Positions 9,536 through 18,176 of a stretch of 64,000 bases of DNA are shown piece after piece (within the stretch, counting starts at the first letter, position 1; every line of letters begins with the position of its first letter). The position numbers and the translations under genes are program-made. The notes below the pieces were generated by a model, which saw nothing but the letters and a program-made list of their open reading frames with translations, was not told where the DNA came from and made no database searches. The DNA is taken from assembly GCA_964556395.1 (NCBI GenBank), contig CAZKVR010000004.1, forward strand, positions 1 to 64,000, given 5' to 3'. The DNA is from WJKR01 sp964556395. Its GTDB lineage: Archaea; Nanobdellota; Nanobdellia; Woesearchaeales; WJKR01.

Positions 9536-9786
9536 GACATCACCAAAATATGAACATTCGAATTTTATTATTTATTATTATAATATTATGATTAAATATA
9601 TATAAAATTTTCGGTTTGTTCGGAATATGCCCGCATCAGAACGAAAACAATTACCCGAACTATTTAATTTTTTCCAAAATAAATACATAATTACCAATAA
9701 TAATTATAATTGAAAAAAGTATATATAATTTTCCGGATATATCCATAACCATTCCGGACACCAACGGAAAAACGGAGGCGAACCCC
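9536..9786. promoter_or_regulatory. A/T-rich divergent promoter with repeated TTCCGGA boxes
   Basis: 251 bases with no gene. For the rightward Lrp-like gene a TATA box tatataa lies at 9722-9728. Two copies of the palindromic-core box TTCCGGA lie at 9731-9737 and 9752-9758, 21 bases apart (two helical turns) and just after the TATA box, a good position for a repressor. Related TTCGGT/TTCGGA sequences lie near 9609-9623. The leftward PhoU operon has several T/A tracts at 9560-9605 that could act as TATA box. Confidence 0.5.
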
Positions 9787-10257
9787 ATGAAAGACAAGGA
9801 CCTGCTACTCATCAGCCACCTGCGCAAGGACGCACGGACCCCGATGACGACCATCAGCAAGAACACCCGCATACCGGTCAGCACGATCTTCGACAAGCTC
9901 AAGACGTACAAGGACAACGTCATCGACAAGCACACCTGCCTCCTCAACTTCAAGGAACTCGGCTACGAGGTGAAAGCCCACCTCCTCTTCAAAGTGCAAA
10001 AAGAACAACGCGAAGACTTCCTCATGTACATCCGGACGCACGGCAGCACGAACAACATCTTCAGGGTCAACAACGGCTACGACTACCTCGTCGAAGCGGT
10101 CTTCAGGAACCTACACGAACTGCAGGAGTTCTACGAGGAGACAGAACAACGAGGAGCGGAAGACAAGCAAGAACACTTCGTACTGGAAGACGTGGCGCGA
10201 GAACAATTCCTCAACCACACACCAGGGTTCGAGATCATGAACGGACTACGAAAGTGA
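9787..10257 (+). CDS. Lrp/AsnC-like transcriptional regulator
   Basis: 156 residues. Residues 1-60 form a winged helix-turn-helix (LLISHLRKDARTPMTTISKN) with a recognition helix near 32-45. Residues about 65-145 fit an alpha-beta sensor like the RAM domain of Lrp family regulators, although similarity is weak. It is divergent from the AbrB-PhoU operon. The TTCCGGA boxes at its own promoter suggest autoregulation, which is inference. Confidence 0.7.
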   Translation: MKDKDLLLISHLRKDARTPMTTISKNTRIPVSTIFDKLKTYKDNVIDKHTCLLNFKELGYEVKAHLLFKVQKEQREDFLMYIRTHGSTNNIFRVNNGYDYLVEAVFRNLHELQEFYEETEQRGAEDKQEHFVLEDVAREQFLNHTPGFEIMNGLRK

Positions 10258-10399
10258 CGGAAGGAATCCGGACAACAAAGAGAGAAGCCGGAACGACTAC
10301 GGAAAACACGTAGAAAGGCAGTTTAAAACGAGACCCCCGACGTAGAGGGAGAAGACAACAACACCAGAGGTACGAGAGCGATATCAAAAGGAGATAAGT

Positions 10400-11338
10400 A
10401 TGGAAGACCAAATAAAAGACGACAAACAGCTATTTGGAAACCATAGGGAATTCCGTTATATAATCACGCAAGCATGCAACTACGACTGCTTCTTCTGTCA
10501 CCAGGAAGGAATATCAGAAAACCAGAAACCAGCACTTGATGCAGATGATTACAAATTCTTTTTCACAACGACGAAGAAGCATTTTGGGTCGACAACCACC
10601 ACTATCAGCGGCGGAGAACCACTCATTCGCAAAGACATCGTAGATATCACAAGAAAGCTCCAAGAAGAAGGAGCAGACACCACCATACTCACAAACGGAT
10701 ACCTCCTCGACAATAATATGGATATTGGAAACCATATCAAAAGACTTAACGTATCAATCCATAGCCTAGAAAAAAATCAATACGAAGACATAGTAAGGAC
10801 AGAGAACACATACGAAAAAGCAATCCAGAACATCCGCGAATTCAGAGAAAATCATCCAAATGTTGAGGTGAGAATAAACACCGCGTTCGTCAAGGATGTT
10901 AACACATCCCCCGAACAAGTACAACAATACCTCAACTTTGCCAAAGATATAGAAGCATCCATTAAATATATGGAAATCTATCCTAAAAATAACGAGGTTT
11001 ACGAGCCGCTCGAAAAATTAGAATCAATATTAGAAGACAAAGGATATCACTTCAAAAAGAACATCTCTAGGAAGAAGATATACAGCAAGGATGGATTTGA
11101 CGTACACATAACAAAAATATTCTGCTCATCAGCAAGTGAACAAGAAAACCCCGCCGAATACTGCAAGAGAGAGAACGACATCTTCATCACACCAGAAGGA
11201 TTCCTCAAACCTTGTAGAAACAACGATTCACAAAATAACGTAAGAAACGAGACAAAACAACGGAATGAGAGCAAGCTCGTTGAAAAAATATCTGAGACAA
11301 TCAACAACATCGGAGAAAAATGTTACTTGTGCAGGTAA
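10400..11338 (+). CDS. Radical SAM protein, MoaA-like
   Basis: 312 residues. The cluster motif is CNYDCFFC with C26, C30 and C33; the SAM-binding ISGGEPL follows. C242, C255 and C272 near the C-terminus are spaced somewhat like the second cluster of MoaA/SPASM proteins, and C308/C311 close the protein. It should make a 5'-deoxyadenosyl radical to modify a small molecule or peptide; the substrate is unknown. AAGGAGAT precedes the ATG and a TATA box lies at 10321-10328. It is first of a three-gene cassette with an aminotransferase and a CYTH protein. Codon use is much richer in A/T than in flanking genes, suggesting transfer. Confidence 0.75.
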   Translation: MEDQIKDDKQLFGNHREFRYIITQACNYDCFFCHQEGISENQKPALDADDYKFFFTTTKKHFGSTTTTISGGEPLIRKDIVDITRKLQEEGADTTILTNGYLLDNNMDIGNHIKRLNVSIHSLEKNQYEDIVRTENTYEKAIQNIREFRENHPNVEVRINTAFVKDVNTSPEQVQQYLNFAKDIEASIKYMEIYPKNNEVYEPLEKLESILEDKGYHFKKNISRKKIYSKDGFDVHITKIFCSSASEQENPAEYCKRENDIFITPEGFLKPCRNNDSQNNVRNETKQRNESKLVEKISETINNIGEKCYLCR

Positions 11339-11344
11339 AAAAAA

Positions 11345-12577
11345 ATGAGGCTGGCGATAAGAGGAGGGGAAAAAACAGTCAAAAAACGAGAATCACATTA
11401 CACCTGGCCAAAAATCACGGAGAAAACAAAAAAAGCCGTGATCAGTCAGTTAGAAGAGAGCATATCAATCTATGACCGATCAGGGATAATAAAAAGATTT
11501 GAAGATAAATTCGGAGAATATCATGGACGACAATACGCGCTTCTTACGAATTCAGGAACTTCAGCTATACACTCACTTTTCACAGGCGCAAACCTCAAAA
11601 AGAATGACGAGATAATCATTCCAGCATATACGTTTCACGCCACAGCCACACCATTATTCTTCACAGGAGCCAACCCCGTTCTCGTTGATAGCGACAGGAA
11701 CGGAAACATCGACCCCAATAAGATTGAGGACTCTATCAATAGGAGAACAAAAGGCATCATGATAACGCACATGTGGGGGCAACCCTGCGAGATGGATAAA
11801 ATCAACACCCTAGCCAAGAAACATGGACTTGAATTATATGAAGATTGTTCCCACGCTCACGGAGCCACATACCAAGGAAAGAAAGTAGGAAAATTCGGAA
11901 GAGCGGCAGCCTTCAGCCTTCAAGGGAAAAAGACCATCAGTGGTGGAGAAGGAGGAATTCTCATAACAGATGACAAGGAGTTGTATCACAACGCATTGAT
12001 GTTCGGACACTATAACAAACGATGCAAACAAGAAATACCACAAAATAACTTTTGGTATGATTTCGCTGTGACAGGTATGGGATTAAAATTGAGAGCCCAC
12101 CCACTTGCCGTCGCTATCGCAGAAGAACAGTTCAACAACATCGACGAGATTCTCGAAGGACGAAGAAAAACCGCAGAACATCTTTCGGAAGAACTCGAAA
12201 AACTTCCTGGAATTACAACACCAAAAATAAGAGAGGGCAAAGCATCGTGGTACGCATTCGTCATGCAATACCAACCGCAAGAACTCGACAATTTACCAAT
12301 AGAGAAATTCTACGCAGCATTGAAAGCAGAAGGATGCGAAGAAATAGACAGACCAGAATCAACAGGACCCCTCAACTACCAGCCATTGTTCCAGAAACCA
12401 GAAATACTCTTCCCCGACTACAAAGGACCACGATATAAACCAGGCGACTTTCCCCAAGCAGAACATTTTTATAAAAACGCCCTAAAACTACCAGTCTGGG
12501 AAACACAAGAAAGTATTATAGAAGATTATATACAGGCCATTAAAAAAGTCGTCAATAATTATAAACAAATAATATAG
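11345..12577 (+). CDS. DegT/DnrJ/EryC1/StrS-family PLP aminotransferase
   Basis: 410 residues, a full-length member. It begins with the family's short RGG motif, carries TNSGTSAIH at the phosphate-binding turn, EDCSHAHG with the PLP-contacting Asp, and SLQGKKTISGGEGG with predicted Schiff-base lysine K196. Family members transaminate keto sugars or related carbonyl compounds. It starts 6 bases after the radical SAM gene, so the products probably act in one pathway. No sugar nucleotidyltransferase or dehydratase is nearby, so a nucleotide-sugar route is not proven. Confidence 0.85.
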   Translation: MRLAIRGGEKTVKKRESHYTWPKITEKTKKAVISQLEESISIYDRSGIIKRFEDKFGEYHGRQYALLTNSGTSAIHSLFTGANLKKNDEIIIPAYTFHATATPLFFTGANPVLVDSDRNGNIDPNKIEDSINRRTKGIMITHMWGQPCEMDKINTLAKKHGLELYEDCSHAHGATYQGKKVGKFGRAAAFSLQGKKTISGGEGGILITDDKELYHNALMFGHYNKRCKQEIPQNNFWYDFAVTGMGLKLRAHPLAVAIAEEQFNNIDEILEGRRKTAEHLSEELEKLPGITTPKIREGKASWYAFVMQYQPQELDNLPIEKFYAALKAEGCEEIDRPESTGPLNYQPLFQKPEILFPDYKGPRYKPGDFPQAEHFYKNALKLPVWETQESIIEDYIQAIKKVVNNYKQII

Positions 12578-12586
12578 GTGAAACCA

Positions 12587-13111
12587 ATGATTGAACTTGA
12601 GAAGACCTTTTTGGCAAGAAACATACCTGAGAACATAAGAACATGTGAAAAGAAAGAAATAATCGACATATACATCCCGAAAGAAGAAAAACACCCTCGG
12701 CTACGCGTACGGAAAAATGGCGACAAATACGAGATGACAAAAAAACTACCTTTAGACAACTCAGACGCCTCGAGACAAGAAGAAACAACCATCAACCTCA
12801 CAGAGAAAGAATTCAAAGCCCTTGAGAGAATAGAGGGAAAAAAAGTGAAAAAGACCAGGTATTATTACCCTCACGAAGGGCAAATCGCAGAGATAGATAT
12901 CTTTGAAGAAGCACTAGAAGGACTCGTTGTAATTGACTTTGAATTTGCCACCATCAAAGCACAAGAATCATTCCAAATGCCAGAATTCTGTCTGGCAGAC
13001 ATTACCCAAGAAGACTTCATAGCAGGAGGAATTCTTGCTGGCAAGAGCTATAAAGATATAAACAGCGAACTTGAGAAATTCAACTATAAGAAGCTGACAA
13101 CACCAAAGTAG
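12587..13111 (+). CDS. CYTH-domain protein (triphosphate tunnel enzyme)
   Basis: 174 residues. It begins MIELEKTFL, which contains the ExExK signature (E3, E5, K6) of the CYTH fold. Basic residues and acidic strands follow as in adenylate cyclase class IV or thiamine/inorganic triphosphatases. The in-frame GTG at 12578 is part of the ribosome-binding site GGTGA, so I chose the ATG at 12587, which places the motif at the usual N-terminal position. The substrate, an organic or inorganic triphosphate, is unknown. It is last of the A/T-rich cassette. Confidence 0.8.
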   Translation: MIELEKTFLARNIPENIRTCEKKEIIDIYIPKEEKHPRLRVRKNGDKYEMTKKLPLDNSDASRQEETTINLTEKEFKALERIEGKKVKKTRYYYPHEGQIAEIDIFEEALEGLVVIDFEFATIKAQESFQMPEFCLADITQEDFIAGGILAGKSYKDINSELEKFNYKKLTTPK

Positions 13112-13472
13112 AAAGATTAAACCAAAAAACAACACCTCCAAGCGGCGACGGAACTGCTCAACTTCTAGAAGATATTATGGAAGAAACAGAAAAGTATAAA
13201 AAAACAATACAATATCTGAAACATCATGCGAGGAACAACCACACAAAGTGATTGCCGGTGGCCACGCCACGTTCTCTAAGATAGCATCCTCGCTGTCACG
13301 ACAACAAACCCTCTTCAAGCTCCTCTGCCTAGAGGACAAGCTCATCGTGTTCTGGCGCTGACGAGTTCTACAACAAACACGAACCAATTTGCGCCGACAG
13401 TAGAGGTGCGAGTGAAGGAACACCCCTCACAAAATTATCAAGAACGCAAAAAAAACATCAGAGGCTTACACG
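13112..13472. other. 361-base stretch of mostly degenerate DNA
   Basis: Between the CYTH gene and the acetyltransferase no intact gene is visible. One short coding-like fragment is annotated separately at 13248-13361. The left part is A/T-rich like the cassette and the right part is G/C-richer, so this may mark the joint of the transferred segment. No tRNA or clear inverted repeat was found. Confidence 0.4.
13248..13361 (+). pseudogene. Possible helix-turn-helix gene fragment
   Basis: An open stretch of 37 codons reads VIAGGHATFSKIASSLSRQQ then TLFKLLCLEDKLIVFWR and a stop. The pattern resembles the winged-helix end of archaeal AAA-type ATPases (A.G..TFSEIA..L). There is no start codon with a ribosome-binding site and nothing upstream matches, so it is most likely a remnant. 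This is a weak call based on pattern only. Confidence 0.2.
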
Positions 13473-14279
13473 ATGAAACGAGAACAAAGCATGGAGCGAC
13501 TCCTCATAGGAGCATACAAGATAGATATCATAGACGAACCTCGGAAGACGCTGACGAAGGCAGAGCTCGACCAGCTAGGAACGGCAGCCATCCCAATCGT
13601 CAGGAAAGGGTTTCGGAACGACAACATCACAGAAAGCGACATCCGGACGCACGCGCTTGACGTCGACACCGGCATCTACATCAGAGGAGAAGACGGAGAA
13701 CTCATCGGCTTCGGAGGAAGCGGCCTGGAAGAGATCGACGGAAGGAGCGTCGTACACCTCAAAGGAGCGGCAATACTCCCAGAATACCAAGGAAAAGGAC
13801 TGTACAACATCCTCACACCACTCCGAGCAATCCGAGAAGCGGAGAAGAATGGACCGGAAGTGTACGTCGGTACCAGAACCCAAAACCCGCGCGTGTTCGA
13901 ATACATGACCGGAAAGCTAGGACTACACCCGCACATCAACGAGGCACCGGCGAAAGACTTGGAAGACCTGGCGGAGAGCTACGCACAGCTCGTCCGCGAC
14001 AAGCACAGCGACTTCAGATCACGAGAAGGAGCAGGGTTCGAGAAGGACACCTTCGTCGTCAAGAGAGCCTACGGCTTCATCGATAAACAAGGAGTGGAAA
14101 GAGGCTTCTGCATGTACGGCGACAACCTCCCGCACGCGAAAGACAAGAACATAGACGACTACCTGAACAAGAACCTCGACTTCGACAACGGCGACGCGAT
14201 GATACTCATCGGAAGGCACGACGAGGAAAGATGCGCGAGAGCATACCAGCAAGGCATAGAACGCCTCAAACAAGCATGA
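13473..14279 (+). CDS. GNAT-family N-acetyltransferase
   Basis: 268 residues. The acetyl-CoA site is in VVHLKGAAILPEYQGKGLY, matching GNAT motif A (Q/R-x-x-G-x-G/A) after strand 4. The C-terminal third (about 170-268) is not part of the usual fold. A second ATG six codons in (13491) is an alternative start. The acceptor substrate is not predictable. It lies 40 bases before the aspartoacylase-like gene on the same strand. Confidence 0.75.
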   Translation: MKREQSMERLLIGAYKIDIIDEPRKTLTKAELDQLGTAAIPIVRKGFRNDNITESDIRTHALDVDTGIYIRGEDGELIGFGGSGLEEIDGRSVVHLKGAAILPEYQGKGLYNILTPLRAIREAEKNGPEVYVGTRTQNPRVFEYMTGKLGLHPHINEAPAKDLEDLAESYAQLVRDKHSDFRSREGAGFEKDTFVVKRAYGFIDKQGVERGFCMYGDNLPHAKDKNIDDYLNKNLDFDNGDAMILIGRHDEERCARAYQQGIERLKQA

Positions 14280-14319
14280 GGAAAAAGTATAAGAACAACG
14301 ACAGCAAGACAGATGCAAC

Positions 14320-15147
14320 ATGACACTCCAACTCGAGAACAGCGAAATCATCACTAAAGACAGCGGCCGGTCAGGCCCGCACCTCGTCATCATAGGAGGG
14401 GTCCACGGCGACGAGCACTGCGGAGTACGAGCCATCGAGGACCTTGCGCCGACGTTCCAGCCGGACAAGGGTGAGGTGACGTTCATCATCGCGAACAAGA
14501 AAGCCCTCGCCCAGGACGTCCGGTTCGTCGAGAGCAACCTGAACCGGGCGTTCAACACCGACCAGCCAAAAACGCTCGAAGAACGGACAGCAGCCCAGCT
14601 CAAGCCACTCCTGGACGAGGCGGACGCACTCCTAGACCTCCACGCCAGCAACACGGAAGGCTCGGAGCCGTTCGCTATCTGCGACGACCGGAGCGTGGAC
14701 GCCGCCAAGTCGCTGCCCGTCCTCAGGATAGTCACTGGCCTGCAAGAAGGACACCCAGGCAGCACCGACGAGTATGTGAACAGGCAAGGCAAGACGGGCG
14801 TGTGCGTGGAGTGCGGCTACACGAAGGACCTCGAAGGCACGACCGCAGTGGCGAAACAAGCCATAAAAGAGTTCTGCACCAGCCAAGGAATCCTCGAAGG
14901 ACAAACGACAAGGAGAGACGTCCCAGTCCTCAAGGCCGACAAGCACTACAAGAACAAACACGACACGTTCAAGCCGGCGAAGGAGTTCAAGGACTTCCAA
15001 AAGCTCAAGAAAGGAGAACTCATCGGACACGACGGCGACGAGGAAGTCCGGGCGGCCGAAGACAGCCGCATACTCTTCGTCCGGGAAACACAAGAGAAAG
15101 GCAAGGAATGCTTCCTCATCGCACGACGACATGAGAAACACATTTAA
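14320..15147 (+). CDS. Succinylglutamate desuccinylase/aspartoacylase-family metallohydrolase
   Basis: 275 residues. Zinc ligands are visible as GGVHGDE (H29, E32) and LDLHAS (H108); the substrate-binding NLNR motif lies near residue 69-72. The carboxylate-side glutamate probably lies in CVECGY. This set is typical of M14-fold deacylases that split N-acyl amino acids. It is interesting beside a GNAT acetyltransferase, which could make such a bond; that link is inference. A TATA box near 14287-14294 fits a leaderless ATG at 14320. Confidence 0.8.
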   Translation: MTLQLENSEIITKDSGRSGPHLVIIGGVHGDEHCGVRAIEDLAPTFQPDKGEVTFIIANKKALAQDVRFVESNLNRAFNTDQPKTLEERTAAQLKPLLDEADALLDLHASNTEGSEPFAICDDRSVDAAKSLPVLRIVTGLQEGHPGSTDEYVNRQGKTGVCVECGYTKDLEGTTAVAKQAIKEFCTSQGILEGQTTRRDVPVLKADKHYKNKHDTFKPAKEFKDFQKLKKGELIGHDGDEEVRAAEDSRILFVRETQEKGKECFLIARRHEKHI

Positions 15148-15172
15148 GCAACCACCAACCAGAACATCCAAC

Positions 15173-15763
15173 ATGGCACGAGACCAACCACCAAACCTCA
15201 TCCTAGCAACCACTTCCGCCAGGGAGAAAAAAGCGTTCGAACAGCTCCACGTACCGTCCGAGGCGGTGGAGAGCGAGGTCGACGAAACAACGTACAGGAC
15301 CGACGACCCAGACATCCTCGTCGCCGAATTGTCCAAGCGCAAAGCACGAGAGGTGGCCGGGAAGCACCGCAAGAAGACTATCATAGCTACGCATACCGTC
15401 GGCCACCACCGCAGGGACATCCTCGAGCAACCCCTGACCAAGGAGCGGGCCCGGCGCAAGCTGCAGGAACTGTCAGGCGAGACCCACGAAGTCCTGACAG
15501 GAGTCACCGTCATCCGAGAAGGAATAGAAAAGACGGAGGTCGTCACGACCACGGTCGCGTTCAGGGAACTAGGCGACGAGGAGATTGACGCCTACCTCGA
15601 AGAGGACAACCAAGCAGTCAAACGAACGCTTGGGTACGACCCGCTCAAGCACCGGAGCGCGACATTCATCAAAGCCATCGAAGGCAGCCCGCACAACCTC
15701 CTCTCAGGCATGCCGTTGGAGACCGTCAAGGAGATGCTCGAGAATAAAATGTCTAAGGACTAG
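15173..15763 (+). CDS. Maf/Ham1-like nucleotide pyrophosphatase homolog, active-site residues changed
   Basis: 196 residues from the chosen start. Maf features are NLILATTSAREKKAFEQL, a VDE motif, LSGETHEVLTGVTV and IEGSPHNLLSGMPL. However, the catalytic Asp of the G-A-D-T motif is replaced by His (H74 in ATHTV), and the following G-K-P becomes E-Q-P. It may be an inactive binding protein or have different chemistry. A start at 15131 is possible, but a TATA box at 15142-15148 lies 25-31 bases before the ATG at 15173, and homologs begin directly before this first strand. Confidence 0.7.
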   Translation: MARDQPPNLILATTSAREKKAFEQLHVPSEAVESEVDETTYRTDDPDILVAELSKRKAREVAGKHRKKTIIATHTVGHHRRDILEQPLTKERARRKLQELSGETHEVLTGVTVIREGIEKTEVVTTTVAFRELGDEEIDAYLEEDNQAVKRTLGYDPLKHRSATFIKAIEGSPHNLLSGMPLETVKEMLENKMSKD

Positions 15764-15767
15764 AGGC

Positions 15768-15935
15768 TCACCACACGATGAGCGCGACTATGACGAGCAA
15801 TAGTCCGAGGCCGACGCCGCCCCACGCGACCTGCTGGTAGAGCGTGATGGACTCGAAATAGGATATTATCTTCTCCCAGGTGTCGGTGAACCATTGCTGG
15901 ACCTTCTCGAGCGAGATGTCGACCGTCTTCGCCAT
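15768..15935 (-). CDS. Small single-pass membrane protein, 55 residues
   Basis: The product begins MAKTVDISLEKVQQWFTDTW and ends in a hydrophobic segment, GLGLLLVIVALIVW, after a Gly-rich turn. An amphipathic N-terminal half followed by one C-terminal helix suggests a tail-anchored protein. A TATA box at 15958-15966 (read on this strand) sits 23-31 bases before the ATG, supporting a real leaderless gene. It is convergent with the Maf-like gene. Function unknown. Confidence 0.6.
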   Translation of the reverse strand: MAKTVDISLEKVQQWFTDTWEKIISYFESITLYQQVAWGGVGLGLLLVIVALIVW

Positions 15936-15973
15936 ATGACCACTCATTATCTCAAGAGTTTAAAAGCTTTTTC

Positions 15974-17071
15974 CTAGAAGAGGTGGAGCTCCAAGATGTC
16001 ACCGTCCCGGAGGCCGTGGTGGAGCATGTGCTTCTGGCCGGGGAACTTGGCCGACTTCCCCCAGACGCGGGAGTAGCGGAACCGCTTGACGAAATCCTTG
16101 TGGAGCTTCCGGCACACATCCCTGATGGTGGAGCCCTTCGGCATGATGAGCGGCTCCTCCAGGTCGGCGTCCTTGTTCGGCTCCTTCATGAAGATACGGA
16201 TGAGATCGAGCTTCTCGAAAATGAGCTCTTTGAGGTCCTCCAGATGGTCGCGCTTCTGAGCGCTGACGAGCATGTCGGCATCCAACTCACGACCGACGGC
16301 CTCGGCCCGCTCCGACGACACCTGGTCGACCTTGTTGACGACGGTGATGGCGGGTACGTAGTGCTTGTTACCCTCGATCACGTCGATGAGCTGGTCGGCG
16401 GAGATGTCATCCCTGATGACGACGTCGGCGTTGTTGATGCGGAACTCCTTGAGGATGCTCTCGATCGTCTCGTCATCGAGCCTGGTCAAGCGGCACGTCT
16501 TGCCGATCTTGATGCCATCCTTGCTCGTCTTGCGGATCTTCACGACAGGGGGACGCTCGTTCACCCTGATGTGGGCGTCCCGGACCTCCTTCAACAGGAT
16601 GTCCTTGTGCTCGGGGTGGTGGACGTCCACCAACAATAGTATGAGGTCAGCGTTACGCAACACGGAGAACACCTCGGTGCCGCGGCCCTTGCCGGAAGCC
16701 GCGCCGTGGACGACGCCGGGGACGTCCAACACCTGTATGCGGGCGTGGGCGTACTCCATCATGCCAGGGATGACATGGAGGGTTGTGAAGGCGTAGCTCC
16801 CCACCTCGCTCTCAGCGTTGGTCAGGCCGTTGAGCAAGGTGCTCTTGCCCACGGACGGGAAGCCGAGGAGGACGACGGTGCCGTCGCCGGTCTTCCGCAC
16901 GCTATAGCCGCCGCCGGACGCGGCGGAGCCAGCCCTACGGGCCTCCTCCTTCTCCTTCAAGCGGGCGAGCTGGGCCTTGTACAGGCCTATGGCATGCTGT
17001 GTCCGCTTGTTGTACTGGCTGTTGCTGATGAGGTCCTCCAACTCCTTGATACGCTCCTCAGTGCTCGCCAT
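15974..17071 (-). CDS. DRG/Rbg-family GTPase with TGS domain
   Basis: 365 residues. After an N-terminal helical region come the P-loop GFPSVGKST (residues 70-78), switch/G3 region DVPG, G4 NKVD and a C-terminal TGS domain ending in GDILELHLF. Archaeal DRG proteins are ribosome-associated GTPases. The frame extends upstream, but the ATG at 17071 matches the usual family start (MASTEERIKELE) and a TATA box at 17095-17102 gives a leaderless transcript. The upstream extension would overlap the CorA gene region without sense. Confidence 0.9.
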   Translation of the reverse strand: MASTEERIKELEDLISNSQYNKRTQHAIGLYKAQLARLKEKEEARRAGSAASGGGYSVRKTGDGTVVLLGFPSVGKSTLLNGLTNAESEVGSYAFTTLHVIPGMMEYAHARIQVLDVPGVVHGAASGKGRGTEVFSVLRNADLILLLVDVHHPEHKDILLKEVRDAHIRVNERPPVVKIRKTSKDGIKIGKTCRLTRLDDETIESILKEFRINNADVVIRDDISADQLIDVIEGNKHYVPAITVVNKVDQVSSERAEAVGRELDADMLVSAQKRDHLEDLKELIFEKLDLIRIFMKEPNKDADLEEPLIMPKGSTIRDVCRKLHKDFVKRFRYSRVWGKSAKFPGQKHMLHHGLRDGDILELHLF

Positions 17072-17115
17072 ACCGAGGAAGGGGAGAAGACTCGTTTTTA
17101 ACACTTGCGCCGGAC

Positions 17116-18069
17116 TCAGAACCAGTCGTGTCGCCGGAAGTACCATACGAGGAAGACGACGCTGAGGATGATGACCCCCCATGCGAAGAGGTAGCCGTAC
17201 TTCCACGAGAGTTCGGGCATGAAACGGAAGTTCATACCGTACAGGCCGGTGATGAACGTGGGCAAGAGGATTATAGTGCCGTACGCGGCCATCTTCTTCA
17301 TGACAGCGTTCATGTTGAGGCTCACGGATGAGAGGTAGATGTCAAGGGTTCCGGTGAGGATGTCCCTGTAGGTGGCGACGACGTCGATGAGCTGGACCAC
17401 GTCGTAATAGAGCTGGCTGAGACGCTTCCGGACGGGGTGCTTGATGTGCCTCACCTCCTCATCCTTCTGGAGGTTGACGAGGACGTCCCGGTTGGCCGAC
17501 AACGACTTGTGGAAGTAGATGAGCGTCCGCTTCAAGGAGAAGATGCGCTTGACGGTCCGCTGGTCGGGCTTGGAGAACACGGAATCCTCTATCCTATCGA
17601 TGTGGTCTTCGACCTCATTGAGGCGGGTGAAGAAGTCCCCGATGATACTCTCGAGAAGCCTGTAGAACAGGCTGCTCGTACCCTCCTTCAAGACTGCTTG
17701 GAGGTCGTCGTCAGGCATGGCGAGCGTGTCGGAGATGCTCTTCACCTCGTCCTTGTGGAGAGTGATGAGGAGCCGCTCGCTGATGAGGAACGCGACTGCC
17801 GTGGTGGAGACGCCCTTGCCGTGGTTGGAGGTGCGCGGGCTGCGGCACACGACGACCGAGAAGTGTCCGGACTCGCCCACGCGCGGCAGCTCGTCGCGGT
17901 CGAGGAAGGTCTTGAGGTCGTGCTTGGGCAGCTTGACCAACGAAGCGACCTTTGTCAGGTCAGCTTCGGACGGGTTGTTGAGGTCGAGCCACTTGATGCG
18001 GTGATAGTCCATCCCCTCCAAGGAGGAGCGGTAGAGTCCGTGGCTGCCCGCCTCGAGAAGGATGGTCAT
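17116..18069 (-). CDS. corA: CorA-type magnesium/metal ion channel
   Basis: 317 residues. The long soluble N-terminal part includes the helical VEDHIDRIEDSVFSK region; two C-terminal membrane helices flank the pore signature YGMNF with G278-M279-N280. Charged RRHD near the end fits the cytosolic C-terminus. The ATG at 18069 is 24-31 bases from a TATA box at 18093-18100, so the longer reading frame is rejected. Transport of Mg2+ is family knowledge; the precise metal is not shown. Confidence 0.9.
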   Translation of the reverse strand: MTILLEAGSHGLYRSSLEGMDYHRIKWLDLNNPSEADLTKVASLVKLPKHDLKTFLDRDELPRVGESGHFSVVVCRSPRTSNHGKGVSTTAVAFLISERLLITLHKDEVKSISDTLAMPDDDLQAVLKEGTSSLFYRLLESIIGDFFTRLNEVEDHIDRIEDSVFSKPDQRTVKRIFSLKRTLIYFHKSLSANRDVLVNLQKDEEVRHIKHPVRKRLSQLYYDVVQLIDVVATYRDILTGTLDIYLSSVSLNMNAVMKKMAAYGTIILLPTFITGLYGMNFRFMPELSWKYGYLFAWGVIILSVVFLVWYFRRHDWF

Positions 18070-18176
18070 ACAACGCCTGTCGCCCGGAGGCATATAAAAA
18101 AGTTTATCCTCTCCCGAGAGTGATGAAAAGGCAGAAGACAGAAACATTTAAATACGCGTCAGGGCATGGCAGGCAC
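18070..18176. promoter_or_regulatory. Divergent leaderless promoters, corA / secreted protein
   Basis: The leftward TATA box (tataaaaa read on the plus strand) is at 18093-18100 for corA. The rightward tttaaata is at 18147-18154 for the secreted protein at 18177. Both lie about 25-30 bases from the start codons, so both messages should begin at or next to the ATG. Confidence 0.65.

Noticed and set aside
10297..10313. CTACG/CGTAG inverted repeat before the radical SAM gene
   Set aside because: Only 5 base pairs with a 7-base loop and no T-tract; too weak to call a terminator or operator.
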